NCBI GenBank assembly: GCA_030446545.1 | Contig: JAUJNB010000007.1 | Coordinates: 36,133 to 80,468, forward strand | DNA: 44,336 nucleotides | DNA from: Acidimicrobiales bacterium | GTDB lineage: Bacteria; Actinomycetota; Acidimicrobiia; Acidimicrobiales; CADCSY01 | Reading direction: 5' to 3' | Part shown: piece by piece, positions 1 through 8,394 of the stretch | Layout of the letters: each line of letters opens with the position of its first letter | How positions within the stretch are numbered: position 1 is the stretch's first letter | Program-made: the position numbers and the translations under genes | Notes under the pieces: model-generated | Told to the model about the DNA's origin: nothing | Database searches by the model: none | The model's input: the letters and a program-made list of their open reading frames with translations, nothing else

Positions 1-132
1 GGCGGCGTCGGCGGCCCGCTGTGCTCCCTCACGGGCGGCCTCGGCCACCGCCACCACGTGGGGCCGGGCGGCGTCGGCGGCCCGCTGTGCTCCCTCACGG
101 GCGGCCTCGGCCACCGCCACCCCGTGGGGGCG
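1..132. repeat. 66-bp tandem repeat, two copies plus a degenerate third
   Basis: Bases 1-66 and 67-132 are copies differing at two positions; 133-160 continues as a decayed partial copy. The unit is a multiple of three and encodes 22 residues of the protein on the minus strand, so copy number can change without breaking the frame. The array continues past the left edge. Confidence 0.85.
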
Positions 133-459
133 GGCGGCCTCGGCGGCTTCGGCGGCCCGGCGACTGGTGACGTCGGCGGCCCGCTGCATCCCGGGACGGG
201 CTGCCTCGCTCAGGGCGGCCACGCCGCTGGCGGGCCGACGCAGGCACGCCCACAGGCCCCGCGACTTCTTCGCCCTCTTGGCCTCGAGCAGCTCCAGACC
301 CCACCCGAGCACGCCACCGACGGCTGCTCCCTCGGCCGCCCCCTTGAGTACGCGCACGGCCGGCTGATCGCCTACCTCGTCCTGGCGGGCCAGTTGCACG
401 CCCACCACTGACGCCCCCGCCACGGCACCGAGCAACGCACCCTTGCAAGCCTTGTGCAC
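1..459 (-). CDS. Ala-rich protein with 22-residue amphipathic repeats (partial, runs off the left edge)
   Basis: The reading frame opens at a GTG (459-457) behind a strong GAGGAGG ribosome-binding sequence and stays open to base 1, giving 153 residues with no stop. The N-terminal part has two Gly/Ala-rich hydrophobic stretches (about residues 5-22 and 38-52) that could insert in a membrane, then a basic segment. From about residue 102 it becomes Ala/Arg/Glu-rich, with two near-identical 22-residue repeats at the window edge. Each repeat splits into two 11-residue halves that begin Ala-Arg and end Glu/Asp-Ala, the 11-mer periodicity of lipid-binding amphipathic helices (apolipoprotein, synuclein, LEA-like). 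I do not recognise the family. It lies 44 bases downstream of clpX on the same strand and may be cotranscribed. The frame is supported by Ala/Glu composition; other frames of the stretch are Arg/Gly/Pro-rich shadows. Confidence 0.6.
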   Translation of the reverse strand, partial: MHKACKGALLGAVAGASVVGVQLARQDEVGDQPAVRVLKGAAEGAAVGGVLGWGLELLEAKRAKKSRGLWACLRRPASGVAALSEAARPGMQRAADVTSRRAAEAAEAARPHGVAVAEAAREGAQRAADAARPHVVAVAEAAREGAQRAADAA

Positions 460-502
460 CTGCCTGACCTCCTCGTAGACGAGCCGTGTTCGGGGTCCCC
501 GA

Positions 503-1780
503 TCAGCTGGCGGCGCGGCGGGGACGCTGAGCCCGGGGGGTCTCTGCGCGCGGCACCAGCGTGGGGTTGACCTTGTCCTCCACCACCGTACGATCGATCA
601 CGCAGCGGCCCACGTTGGTGACGCTGGGCAGGTCGTACATGACGTGGAGCAGCACCTCTTCGAGGATGGCCCGCAGGCCCCGTGCGCCGGTGCCCCGCAA
701 CAGCGCCTGCTCGGCCACCGCCTCGAGCGCCTCGGGAGTGAACTCGAGCTCCACGTCTTCGAACTCGAACATCCGCTTGTACTGCTTGACCAGCGCGTTC
801 TTGGGCTCGACCAAGATGCTCACCAGGGCTTCGGCGTCGAGGCTGGAGACGGCGCCGATGACCGGGAGCCGCCCGATGAACTCCGGGATGAGGCCGAAGC
901 GCAGCAGGTCCTCGGGCAGTACCTGAGCCAGGATGCGCCCGACCTCCTTGTCGCCCGAGCGACGGATGTCGGCCCCGAAGCCCACGCCCTTGCGACCCAC
1001 GCGCGACTCGATGATCTTCTCCAGCCCGGCGAAGGCCCCGCCACAGATGAACAAGATGTTGGTGGTGTCGATCTGGATGAATTCCTGGTGCGGGTGCTTG
1101 CGGCCTCCCTGAGGAGGCACCGAGGCGGTGGTGCCCTCCAAGATCTTGAGCAGAGCCTGCTGCACGCCCTCACCCGACACGTCACGGGTGATGGAGGGGT
1201 TCTCCGACTTCCGGGCGATCTTGTCGATCTCGTCGATGTAGATGATGCCCGTCTCGGCCTTCTTGACGTCGTAGTCGGCCGACTGGATGAGCTTGAGCAG
1301 GATGTTCTCGACGTCCTCGCCCACGTAGCCGGCCTCGGTGAGGGCCGTGGCGTCGGCGATGGCGAAAGGGACGTTCAGCATGCGGGCCAGCGTCTGGGCC
1401 AGCAGGGTCTTGCCGCAGCCGGTGGGGCCCAACAGGAGGATGTTCGACTTGGCCAACTCCACGTCGGCGTCGCCGCCCGAGCCCACCTGGACCCGCTTGT
1501 AGTGGTTGTAGACGGCCACTGAGAGGATCTTTTTGGCGTGTTCCTGACCGACGATGTAGTCGTCGAGGAACGTGTTGATGTCCTTGGGCTTGGGAAGCTC
1601 TTCGAAGCGCAGCTCAGCGGTGTCGGAGAGCTCCTCTTCGATGATCTCGTTGCAGAGGTCGATGCACTCGTCGCAGATGTAGACACCCGGCCCGGCAATG
1701 AGCTTCTTGACCTGCTTCTGGGACTTCCCGCAGAACGAGCACTTCAACAGGTCCCCGCCACCGTCACCGATCCTGGCCAT
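503..1780 (-). CDS. clpX: ATP-dependent Clp protease ATP-binding subunit ClpX
   Basis: AAA+ unfoldase that feeds substrates to the ClpP peptidase in the cytoplasm. The 425-residue product has the N-terminal C4 zinc finger (Cys14, Cys17, Cys36, Cys39), Walker A GPTGCGKT at about 118-125, the pore motif GYVGED at 151-156, Walker B IIYIDEID near 179-186, the GRKHP pore loop and a Clp C-terminal domain. The length is normal for the family. It lies 31 bases after clpP and forms the usual tig-clpP-clpX order on the minus strand. The C-terminal tail after the D2 domain is short and Arg/Pro-rich. The identification is secure. Confidence 0.98.
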   Translation of the reverse strand: MARIGDGGGDLLKCSFCGKSQKQVKKLIAGPGVYICDECIDLCNEIIEEELSDTAELRFEELPKPKDINTFLDDYIVGQEHAKKILSVAVYNHYKRVQVGSGGDADVELAKSNILLLGPTGCGKTLLAQTLARMLNVPFAIADATALTEAGYVGEDVENILLKLIQSADYDVKKAETGIIYIDEIDKIARKSENPSITRDVSGEGVQQALLKILEGTTASVPPQGGRKHPHQEFIQIDTTNILFICGGAFAGLEKIIESRVGRKGVGFGADIRRSGDKEVGRILAQVLPEDLLRFGLIPEFIGRLPVIGAVSSLDAEALVSILVEPKNALVKQYKRMFEFEDVELEFTPEALEAVAEQALLRGTGARGLRAILEEVLLHVMYDLPSVTNVGRCVIDRTVVEDKVNPTLVPRAETPRAQRPRRAAS

Positions 1781-1811
1781 GTGCTTCCCCCGGTTCCCGA
1801 TCGTCTCTTGC

Positions 1812-2489
1812 CTAGGCCGAGCCGGCGATGGCCGCCGGCGCCACTTCCCGCTCGCTCAGCACCTCGTCGATGATGCCGTACTCCTTGGCCTCGGCCGCCG
1901 ACATGACGAAGTCGCGGTCGGTGTCACGATGGATCTTCTCGGTGGGCTGGCCCGTGTGGCTCGACAGCATCTCCTCGAGCATGGTGCGCATGCGCTCGAT
2001 CTCCTTGGCGGCCAACTCGATGTCGGCGGCCTGGCCGATGGCCTGGCCGTAGGGCTGGTGGATGATGATGCGGGCCCGGGGCAGCGCCATGCGCTTGCCC
2101 TTGGTCCCCGCCGCCAGCAGCACGGCGGCGGCGGAGGCGGCCTGGCCGAAGCACAGCGTGGTCACATCCGGGCGGATGTACTGCATGGTGTCGTAGATGG
2201 CGAACAGGGAGGTGATGTCACCCCCGGGGGAGTTGATGTAGAGGCTGATGTCCCGGTCGGCGTTCTCCGACTCGAGGTGGAGGAGCTGGGCCACGATCAG
2301 GTTGGCGATGGTGTCGTCGATTGGCGTGGCCAGGAAGATGATGTTCTCCTTGAGCAACCGGGAGTACAGGTCGAAGGCCCGCTCGCCCCGGTTGGTCTGC
2401 TCGACCACCGTGGGCACGAGGTAGCTGTAGGCCTGCAAGCGCTGCTCGCCGCCGGCGAGCGTGGCCAGGTTGCGTCTCGGATCGGTCAT
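1812..2489 (-). CDS. clpP: ATP-dependent Clp protease proteolytic subunit ClpP
   Basis: Serine peptidase subunit of the Clp protease. The ATG at 2489 follows a GAGGAG ribosome-binding sequence and overlaps the presumed tig stop as ATGA, so translation is probably coupled. The 225 residues carry the catalytic triad Ser119 (in GQAAS), His144 (in IIIHQP) and Asp193 (in DTDRD), with the usual 49-residue His-Asp spacing. Two oddities: the residues after the nucleophile are Ala-Ala-Ala instead of the common Met-Gly-Ala, and the N-terminus is about 15 residues longer than in mature ClpP, consistent with a propeptide. Actinobacteria often have two clpP genes; only one is seen here. An in-frame extension upstream to 2597 is Arg-rich and overlaps tig, so I reject it. 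Confidence 0.96.
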   Translation of the reverse strand: MTDPRRNLATLAGGEQRLQAYSYLVPTVVEQTNRGERAFDLYSRLLKENIIFLATPIDDTIANLIVAQLLHLESENADRDISLYINSPGGDITSLFAIYDTMQYIRPDVTTLCFGQAASAAAVLLAAGTKGKRMALPRARIIIHQPYGQAIGQAADIELAAKEIERMRTMLEEMLSSHTGQPTEKIHRDTDRDFVMSAAEAKEYGIIDEVLSEREVAPAAIAGSA

Positions 2490-3923
2490 GCGCTGCGCTC
2501 CTCGGCGATCTCCACCTGGGGGTGGTCGGTCTCGGTCTCGCTGGTCTCGGGCTCTTCGCTGTCGGCGGTCGGCGCGCATCGTCACTCTCGGTCCCACCGG
2601 CCTCGTCCACCGGCGCTTCGAGGTCGGCCCGGTCGATCGACCTACCCTCCTCGTCGACGATCTCGGCGTGCTCGGTCAGCCACGCCAACGCCAGTGCCTT
2701 GGTCGCGTCCGAGCGTACCGCCTGGAGCTGGTCGGCACGCTCGAAGCGGCGCCGGAGGGCGGCGGGCTTCTCCCCACCTGATGGGCCAGACGATGGATCT
2801 CGGCGTCGACCTCGGCTTCGGATGCCTCGATCGACTCGGCCTCGGCCACGGCCCGCAGGGCCAGGTCGGCCTTCACCGAATCCTGGGACCGTTCTCGCAG
2901 CTGGGCCTCCAGCTCCTCGGCACTTCTCCCGGTGGCGCCGAGGTAGTCCTCGAGCGACATCCCCTGGGACTGGAGGCGCACGGCGAGCCGCTCGGCCTGA
3001 CGCTGGATCTCGAGGTCGACCAGGGTCGTCGGCGGGTCGTCGTCGACCAGCGCGACCAGGGCCGAAAGGGTGCCCTCCTCCAGCGCCGCCCGACTCTGGG
3101 CGGGCTTGATGTCGGCCAGGCGCCCCCGCAGGTGATCCCGCAGCTCGGCGACGGTGTCGAACTCCGACGCCTCGTTGGCCCACTCGTCGTCGACGTCGGG
3201 GAGGATCTTCTCCTTGATCTCCTTGACCAGGACCCGCAGGCTGATGCGACGGTGCTCGTCGGGGTCGGGATGCTCGACGTCGAAGACCAGGATGTCGCCC
3301 ACCTTGGCTCCCCGGAGCTGGTCGTCGAGCTCGGCCACGATGGCCTCGCTTCCCACCTCGTAGAGGTAGTCGTCGGCCGTCAGCCCCTCGACCGGCTCGC
3401 CCCCGAGGGAGCCGGCGATGTCGATGGTGGCGTGGTCACGGTCGCGCGCCGGGCGGGACACCACCGAAAGCTCGCCGAACTGCTGGCGCAGACGCTCCAG
3501 TTGGGCTTCGACCTCCTCGTCGGAAACCCTGGGGTTGGGCACCGTGACCCGCAGGTGGTCGTAACCCGGCACGGCCACCCTGGGCCGGACCTCGACCACG
3601 GCGTCGAAGCAGACGGCGCCCTCGTCCTTGCCGGCGGTGATGTCGATCTCCGGCGAGGCGATGGCGTCGATGGCGCTCTCGGACAGGGCCTGCTCGTAGT
3701 AGTCGGGGAGCGCCTCACGGAGAGCCTCCTCCCGGGCCACGCCCGTGCCCAGGCGAGCTTCGAGGAGGCGTCGGGGCGCCTTGCCGGGCCGGAAGCCGGG
3801 GACACGGGCCTCCCGGGCGATGCGTCGGAAGGCGGCGTCGATCGCCTTGTCGAATTCGGCCTCGTCGACCTCGACCACGAGCTTGACCCGGTTGCCCTCG
3901 AGGGTTTCGACAGTGGTTCGCAC
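2486..3923 (-). pseudogene. tig: Trigger factor, reading frame interrupted by two apparent frameshifts
   Basis: Ribosome-associated chaperone and peptidyl-prolyl isomerase. The GTG at 3923 begins a product with the ribosome-binding signature GFRPGKAP (about residues 44-51), an FKBP-like middle domain and the helical C-terminal domain. The continuous frame ends at 2676 in Arg/Pro/Ser-rich sequence, but the family C-terminus (EKPAALRRRFERADQLQAVR, then HAEIVDEEG) continues in a second frame from about 2773, and an acidic tail ending VEIAEERSA continues in a third frame from about 2575 to a TGA at 2488-2486 that overlaps clpP. The breaks fall at a run of four Cs (2772-2775) and at GCGCGC (2572-2577), both typical slip or consensus-error sites. 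Either the assembly has two small errors, which I favour, or the gene is truly broken. The continuous part alone is 2676-3923. Confidence 0.85.
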
Positions 3924-3934
3924 CAAGGACCCGG

Positions 3935-3940
3935 AGTGTA
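3935..3940 (-). promoter_or_regulatory. Candidate -10 box (TACACT) of the tig-clpP-clpX operon
   Basis: On the minus strand TACACT lies 11 bases before the tig GTG. It matches the actinobacterial TANNNT -10 consensus; no convincing -35 is visible. The spacing implies a very short or absent leader. There is no Shine-Dalgarno sequence before this start, which fits. Confidence 0.5.
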
Positions 3941-3982
3941 ACGGGGCGGCGGCCGCTCCCGAGCCGGTACTCTCTGGAGGCC

Positions 3983-4054
3983 CGGGGAGTAGCGCAGCGG
4001 TAGCGCACCTGCTTTGGGAGCAGGAGGTCGCGGGTTCAAATCCCGTCTCCCCGA
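3983..4054 (+). tRNA. tRNA-Pro (anticodon TGG)
   Basis: Full cloverleaf: acceptor CGGGGAG/CTCCCCG, D stem GCGC/GCGC, anticodon stem CCTGC/GCAGG with loop TTTGGGA (anticodon TGG at 4015-4017), T stem GCGGG/CCCGT with loop TTCAAAT, and discriminator A at 4054. CCA is not encoded. It lies divergent from tig. Confidence 0.97.
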
Positions 4055-4095
4055 CGTCCGCGCCGAGGCCGTCCTGCGCTATCCTGGCGGCTCCT

Positions 4096-4166
4096 GCGGG
4101 TGTAGCTCAACGGGAGAGCTCCAGCCTTCCAAGCTGGTGACGCGGGTTCGACACCCGTCACCCGCT
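4096..4166 (+). tRNA. tRNA-Gly (anticodon TCC)
   Basis: Full cloverleaf: acceptor GCGGGTG/CACCCGC, anticodon stem CCAGC/GCTGG with loop CTTCCAA (anticodon TCC at 4128-4130), T loop TTCGACA and discriminator T at 4166. CCA is not encoded. It follows tRNA-Pro after 41 bases, probably in one transcript. Confidence 0.97.
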
Positions 4167-4254
4167 CCGCGAGAGCGTGCAGGTGTCAGTTCTGCAGGAC
4201 CCAACACCACGACATGGCTCTGGGGTGCATAGGCGCCCATCCGACCCGGGCCGG

Positions 4255-4986
4255 CTACCCCCCCGGTGGACCGCTCAGCTCCTGCGGCCTCACCGCACCG
4301 TCGATGGTGGCGGCGGCCACCTCACGAAGGGGGATGTTGTTCTGTCGGGAGTGCCGCCGTAGGCAGTCGAACGCCTCGCCCATCTCGACGCCGAGCTGCG
4401 AGGCGACGATCCCCTTGGCCTGCTCGATCATCACCCGGCTGTGGAGGGCGTGCTGGAGCTGGTCGCTCAGCGCATTGGCCTCCCGCAGGGCGCGCTCCTG
4501 GAGGATCCCGATGGCGGCGATGTCGGCCAGCGCCTGGGCAGCACGGACATCGGCCACGACCAGGTCGGACGCCGTGGTGCAGAACAGGTTCAGGGCGCCG
4601 ATGCGGTCCGCCCTTAGGCGCAAGGGAAAGCCAAAGGCGGAACGGAAACCCGCCTCGGTGGCCTTCGGCGCGAACCGCGGCCAGCGATCGCTCGCCGCGC
4701 TCAGGTCGCTGGCCGCAACCTGCTCGCCGACGCGATACGCCTCGAGGCAGGGTCCTTCGTCGTTCTGGACTTCAAAGACCTCGAGGACGCGCATCGCCTC
4801 GCTCGATGCAGCCACCAGGCGTAGTTCCCGGTTCTCGTCGGCCAACAGCACACCCGCGGCCGAGACGTCCAACACCTCGACGCAGCGCCGGCACAACAGA
4901 TCCAAGAAGTCGAGGATCTCGAAGTCTCGGACGAGGGTGTCGGCCAGATCCACAAAGGCCCGGGCCATTCGCTCCTCACGCGTCAC
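4255..4986 (-). CDS. GAF and ANTAR domain-containing regulator
   Basis: Probable transcription antiterminator: ANTAR domains bind paired hairpins in nascent RNA, and GAF domains sense small ligands or redox state. The 243-residue product has a GAF domain over about residues 20-170 and a C-terminal ANTAR helix bundle from about 178 to 235 (recognisable IEQAKGIVA, then A..LR...R..N..LR.VA). Start GTG 4986 follows GGAGGT at good spacing; an inner ATG (4968) preceded by GAGGAG is possible. The sequence just upstream contains a 15-bp tandem duplication, so the ribosome-binding sequence occurs twice. It is divergent from a STAS-domain gene; both families act in stress signalling. The ligand is unknown. 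Confidence 0.9.
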   Translation of the reverse strand: MTREERMARAFVDLADTLVRDFEILDFLDLLCRRCVEVLDVSAAGVLLADENRELRLVAASSEAMRVLEVFEVQNDEGPCLEAYRVGEQVAASDLSAASDRWPRFAPKATEAGFRSAFGFPLRLRADRIGALNLFCTTASDLVVADVRAAQALADIAAIGILQERALREANALSDQLQHALHSRVMIEQAKGIVASQLGVEMGEAFDCLRRHSRQNNIPLREVAAATIDGAVRPQELSGPPGG

Positions 4987-5151
4987 CCCGGACCTCCCAC
5001 CCCGGACCTCCCACCAATATCAGGGTACGGGCGCCGTCTCCGCAATCTGACCATACATCTCTGCGCCACGGCTAGGCTGGCGAGAGATTCGCTGTGACGC
5101 CTCCGGACCCGGGCAACAGGACGTGATCTTCCTGGATCGACGGAGGCAACT

Positions 5152-5583
5152 GTGGCGATGGGGTACCCGGACCGAGCTCCACGACGGAGCGATACTGCGG
5201 AGACGTTCTCGATTGCCGTCGGCTTGGCCTCGGGCACGGTGATCGTGACCATCCGGGGCGACATCGACCGCTCCGGCGCTCGGCACCTCGAAGAGATCCT
5301 CAAGGACCTCATCGAGAACCAGGAGAACCTGCGGGTCGTGGTCGACCTCCGCAACGTGGCCCGGCTCGACCCCGCCGGAGTGGCGGCACTCCTCGTGGCC
5401 ACCAACCACGCCCGCCGCCATGGAGGGGCGTTCGCCGTGAACGAACCCTCGGGATCGGTCCCCGAATCGCCGGAGGGGGCGGACCTGGCCGAGATCATCC
5501 CCCTCGTCAGCCGCCGTCCGTCCGGCCGGCCGGCCGCCTTGGACTTGCCTGGTCGCCATCCCTCGCACGACCTCGATCCCTGA
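5152..5583 (+). CDS. STAS-domain protein (anti-sigma factor antagonist-like, phosphoacceptor Ser missing)
   Basis: Related to SpoIIAA/RsbV antagonists, which release a sigma factor by binding an anti-sigma kinase and are switched off by serine phosphorylation. GTG 5152 follows GGAGG five bases upstream; the product is 143 residues, with the STAS fold over about residues 18-110. At the conserved D-S-S-G loop it reads Asp73-Pro74-Ala75-Gly76, so the usual phosphorylatable serine is alanine. It may be a constitutively active antagonist or a scaffold without phospho-control. The C-terminal 40 residues are Pro/Arg-rich and probably disordered. It is divergent from the GAF-ANTAR gene. No anti-sigma kinase gene is in the window. 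Confidence 0.85.
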   Translation: MAMGYPDRAPRRSDTAETFSIAVGLASGTVIVTIRGDIDRSGARHLEEILKDLIENQENLRVVVDLRNVARLDPAGVAALLVATNHARRHGGAFAVNEPSGSVPESPEGADLAEIIPLVSRRPSGRPAALDLPGRHPSHDLDP

Positions 5584-5588
5584 GACTC

Positions 5589-5605
5589 CCGGTTCCCGGA
5601 ACCGG
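5589..5605. terminator. Candidate bidirectional terminator hairpin
   Basis: CCGGTTC / GAACCGG with a three-base loop lies between the convergent STAS and prfC genes. There is no T-run beyond a CTCGTTCTC tail on the plus strand, so the evidence is position plus a perfect 7-bp stem. Confidence 0.4.
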
Positions 5606-5612
5606 CTCGTTC

Positions 5613-7220
5613 TCACTCGGCGATGAGGCGCTCGAGGGTCCAGTCGGGGTGGTCGCTCTCGATGCGGGCCAGCCAGTTGGGGCTCTCGAAGAGGGCCAGC
5701 AGGGCCCCGTCGGTCCGGAGCAGGACGCGCACGCCGCTGGTCCGGCGCAGTCGTTCGGCCGTCTCGGTGTCGGTACGACGGGCGACCTTGTAGGTGGTGA
5801 GGGTCAGTTCGATGGCGGCGCCGAACTCGTGCTCGAGGCGATGGGCGAACACCTCGAACTGCATCTGGCCCACCCCGGCGAGCATCGGGGCCGGATCCCC
5901 GGCCTGCTCGTCGCGCAGCACCTGGACCACGCCCTCCTGCTCGAGTTGGGCCACGCCTCGCCGGAACTGCTTGGCCCGTGACGAGTCTCGGGCCCGGGCC
6001 ACCGCGAACAGCTCCGGGGCGAAGCGGGGAATGGAGGGATACCTGACCGGTGACCCGGCGTAGAGGGTGTCGCCGATGCCCAGGTCGGCCGCATTGACCA
6101 AGCCGATCACGTCGCCCGGCCAGGCTTCGTCGATGGTGTCGCGCTCGGCGCCGAACACGCTGGTGGCGTACTTGGTGGCAAAGGGCCGCCCCGACGGCTC
6201 GTGGACGACCGTCATCCCCCGCTCGAAGTGCCCCGAGCACACCCGGACGAAGGCCACCCGGTCCCGGTGGGACGGGTCCATGTTGGCCTGCACCTTGAAC
6301 ACGAAACCCGAGAACGCCTCGTCCAGCCCCCGCCGGGTCCCGTGGGCGTCCGACCGTGGCGCGGGAGGCGGAGCCAGGTCGACGACGGCGTCGAGCAGGT
6401 GGCGCACGCCGAAGTTGGTCAGCGCCGAGCCCACGAAGAGCGGGCTCGTCTCCCCGGCGAGGAAGGACTTGAGGTCGACGCCGGCCCCCACCTCCTCCAA
6501 GAGGGCACACTCCTCCACCGCCCGCGACCAAGCGTCGCCTTCCTGGGCGGCCGCCTGCTCGGCGTCGACCAACTGCTCCGATCCTGCCGTCGCGCCCCGA
6601 GCCGTCCGGGTGTAGCGGACAAAGGCGCGGCTGCGGAGGTCGATCACCCCACGGAAGTCCCCCGGGATGCCCACGGGCCAGGTGACCGGCGTGGCTCGCA
6701 GGTCGATCTGGTCCTCGAGCTCGTCCACCAGCTCCAGCGGATCGCGCCCGGGTCGGTCGTATTTGTTCAAGAAGGTGAGGATCGGGAGCTGGCGGGCCCG
6801 ACAGACCTCGAACAGCTTGCGGGTCTGGGCTTCGATCCCCTTGGCCACGTCGAGGACCATGACCACGGCGTCGACGGCGGCCAGCACGCGGTACGTGTCC
6901 TCGGAGAAGTCCCGGTGGCCCGGGGTGTCGAGCAGGTTCACCACGTGGTCCCGGTAGCGGAACTGCAGCACGGTGGAGGTGATGGAGATGCCCCGCTGCT
7001 GTTCGAGCTCCATCCAGTCCGAGGTGGCTCTTCGACGACCGGCCCTGGCCTTCACCGCCCCCGCCTCGGCCACCGCACCGGCGTAGAGCAGAAACTTCTC
7101 GGTCAGGGTGGTCTTGCCCGCGTCGGGGTGGCTGATGATGGCGAACGTCCGACGCCTGGAAGCTTCGCCCGCCGGCTCCCGGGGGCTCGCCGGGTCGAGC
7201 GTCGTCGTTCGCTGGAGCAT
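5613..7220 (-). CDS. prfC: Peptide chain release factor 3
   Basis: GTPase that removes RF1/RF2 from the ribosome after peptide release. The 535-residue length is typical. The G1 loop HPDAGKTT is at about 31-38, followed by GISITSTVLQF (switch I), DTPGH (G3) and NKYDR (G4), then the EF-Tu-like domain II and the RF3 C-terminal domain. Start ATG 7220 has no Shine-Dalgarno sequence but has TAGCCT ending 10 bases upstream on the minus strand, so it is probably leaderless. The start codon of the divergent PPOX gene overlaps that -10 box. RF3 is sporadic in actinobacteria. No anomaly in the sequence. Confidence 0.97.
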   Translation of the reverse strand: MLQRTTTLDPASPREPAGEASRRRTFAIISHPDAGKTTLTEKFLLYAGAVAEAGAVKARAGRRRATSDWMELEQQRGISITSTVLQFRYRDHVVNLLDTPGHRDFSEDTYRVLAAVDAVVMVLDVAKGIEAQTRKLFEVCRARQLPILTFLNKYDRPGRDPLELVDELEDQIDLRATPVTWPVGIPGDFRGVIDLRSRAFVRYTRTARGATAGSEQLVDAEQAAAQEGDAWSRAVEECALLEEVGAGVDLKSFLAGETSPLFVGSALTNFGVRHLLDAVVDLAPPPAPRSDAHGTRRGLDEAFSGFVFKVQANMDPSHRDRVAFVRVCSGHFERGMTVVHEPSGRPFATKYATSVFGAERDTIDEAWPGDVIGLVNAADLGIGDTLYAGSPVRYPSIPRFAPELFAVARARDSSRAKQFRRGVAQLEQEGVVQVLRDEQAGDPAPMLAGVGQMQFEVFAHRLEHEFGAAIELTLTTYKVARRTDTETAERLRRTSGVRVLLRTDGALLALFESPNWLARIESDHPDWTLERLIAE

Positions 7221-7229
7221 GTCAAACTG

Positions 7230-7235
7230 AGGCTA
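7230..7235 (-). promoter_or_regulatory. Candidate -10 box (TAGCCT) for prfC
   Basis: Minus-strand TAGCCT is separated by nine bases from the prfC ATG, the spacing of leaderless actinobacterial transcripts. It overlaps the ATG of the divergent PPOX gene at 7235, so the two genes probably affect each other's transcription. Confidence 0.45.
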
Positions 7236-7657
7236 TGGCCCTCTCGCTCGGTACCGACGTTCGGGCTGCGCTCGAGGCCGGCCACCTCGCCCATCTCGTC
7301 ACCGTCAACGCCGACGCCAGCCCCCAGGTCTCCATCGTGTGGGTGGGGGTCGAGGGCGACGAGATCGTCTCGGCCCACCTCGACCCGACGCAGCGCAAGC
7401 TGGCCAACGCCCGCCGCGACCCACGGGTGGTCCTTTCCCTCGAGACGGGGGGCCGCAACGCGATCGGCCTCGACCACTACCTGGTCGTGCACGGCCGGGC
7501 CACGCTCACCGAAGGCGGGGCGCCTGAGCTCCTGCAGCGCCTGGCCCAGGTCTACCTCGGGCCGCACGTGGTCTTTCCCCCCATGGCCCAGCCGCCACCC
7601 GGCGTCGTTCTGCGTATCGCCGTTGATCGGGTGGGTGGCGTCGGGCCCTGGGCCTGA
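7235..7657 (+). CDS. PPOX-class flavin/F420-binding oxidoreductase
   Basis: A split-barrel protein of the pyridoxamine 5'-phosphate oxidase superfamily, closest in pattern to the small actinobacterial F420-dependent group. The 140 residues show the N-terminal strand HLVTVNADASPQVSIVW, then QRKLANARRDPRVVLSLE and a third strand YLVVHGRATL, the usual order for this fold. Substrate is unknown; relatives reduce heme-derived or xenobiotic compounds. Divergent from prfC and convergent with the DsbA-like gene. Assignment to F420 rather than FMN is inferred from family resemblance only. Confidence 0.85.
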   Translation: MALSLGTDVRAALEAGHLAHLVTVNADASPQVSIVWVGVEGDEIVSAHLDPTQRKLANARRDPRVVLSLETGGRNAIGLDHYLVVHGRATLTEGGAPELLQRLAQVYLGPHVVFPPMAQPPPGVVLRIAVDRVGGVGPWA

Positions 7658-7667
7658 GGACGCCCCA

Positions 7668-7692
7668 CCTGATCCGGGTGAAGCGGATCGGG
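7668..7692. terminator. Candidate bidirectional terminator hairpin
   Basis: CCTGATCCG / CGGATCGGG (nine pairs including one G-T) with a seven-base loop lies between convergent genes. A G-run follows on the plus strand instead of T; position is the main support. Confidence 0.4.
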
Positions 7693-7699
7693 GGGCCGC

Positions 7700-8329
7700 T
7701 CAGGAGCGACGGCGCCGGACCGATTCGAGATCCGGCAACGACGTCCGGTCCCGCTTGAGCTCGGAGAAGTTCTCGTAGCGGGCCAGCCAACTGGTGTGGT
7801 GCCAGAGCGCCACGGCGTCGTCGTCGTCGGGTACCTCGACGATGACCGGCCCGAAGATGGCCGGTCCCTCGCCCCCGTCGAGCACGAGGGTGGGCACGCC
7901 GAAGCTCCGGGTCCGATCGCAGAGCTCCCGGTGCTCCCTCCCCAGCCGCTCCAGGGTGGACGGATCGGACCAGGCCTTGTCAGCCAGAGTCACGTCGAGC
8001 CCGGCGTCGGCCAGGCTCGCCTCCACGGTCTCGACGGCATCGAGGTCCTGGCCCTGCTCGTGGACCCGACGGCCCAGCGCAGCGTAGAAGGCGGCGACGG
8101 CGGCCTCGTCCTGGTCCCGTAGGAGCACCGCGGTGCGGAAGGCCCGAGCCGACCGGGCATGCGAGCGGGCCAGCTCCTCGGGTTCCTGGCCTGCGTTCTG
8201 TGTCTCCAACGAGAAGAATCCCCACGACAGCTCGATCACCCCGAGCTGAGCCAGCCGCCCGGCCCACCGGAAGGTCTGGTAGCACCACGGGCAGATCGGG
8301 TCGAAGAAGAAGCGCACGGGCTCGGCCAT
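7700..8329 (-). CDS. DsbA-family thioredoxin-fold protein (Rv2466c-like, mycothiol-linked)
   Basis: The 209-residue product begins near ATG 8329 with a strand and the active-site motif CPWC (about residues 13-16, in DPICPWCYQTFRW), an inserted helical domain, then a cis-Pro strand (GVPTLVLDG) and IFGPVI. The ending YENFSELKRDRT resembles the tail of Mycobacterium Rv2466c, a mycothiol-dependent nitroreductase/mycoredoxin. It probably acts in the cytoplasm, as no signal peptide is seen. The frame stays open further upstream (to 8656), but that part is Arg/Gly-rich and overlaps the next gene, so I chose ATG 8329. It lies 65 bases downstream of the YbdK-type ligase on the same strand; both concern thiol chemistry, which may be meaningful. 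Confidence 0.85.
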   Translation of the reverse strand: MAEPVRFFFDPICPWCYQTFRWAGRLAQLGVIELSWGFFSLETQNAGQEPEELARSHARSARAFRTAVLLRDQDEAAVAAFYAALGRRVHEQGQDLDAVETVEASLADAGLDVTLADKAWSDPSTLERLGREHRELCDRTRSFGVPTLVLDGGEGPAIFGPVIVEVPDDDDAVALWHHTSWLARYENFSELKRDRTSLPDLESVRRRRS

Positions 8330-8394
8330 GGGGACGACCTGCCCACAACCGCCGGATCGTGCCCCTGGTCGATCCTCGTGCCCGCCCTCGAGGA

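Noticed and set aside
1..160. CRISPR array at the left edge
   Set aside because: The repeats are directly adjacent 66-bp units without unique spacers and encode protein repeats in frame.
2773..2775. Programmed frameshift in tig
   Set aside because: There is no heptameric slippery motif or downstream stimulatory structure I can see, and a second break lies 200 bases on; errors or mutations are simpler.
1698..3941. 747-codon open frame on the plus strand across clpX, clpP and tig
   Set aside because: It is exactly antisense to conserved genes and has the Gly/His/Leu/Asp-rich composition of a high-GC shadow frame; no domain is visible.
5152..5583. STAS gene as part of a partner-switching operon
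   Set aside because: No anti-sigma kinase or sigma factor gene lies in the window, so only the single gene is called.
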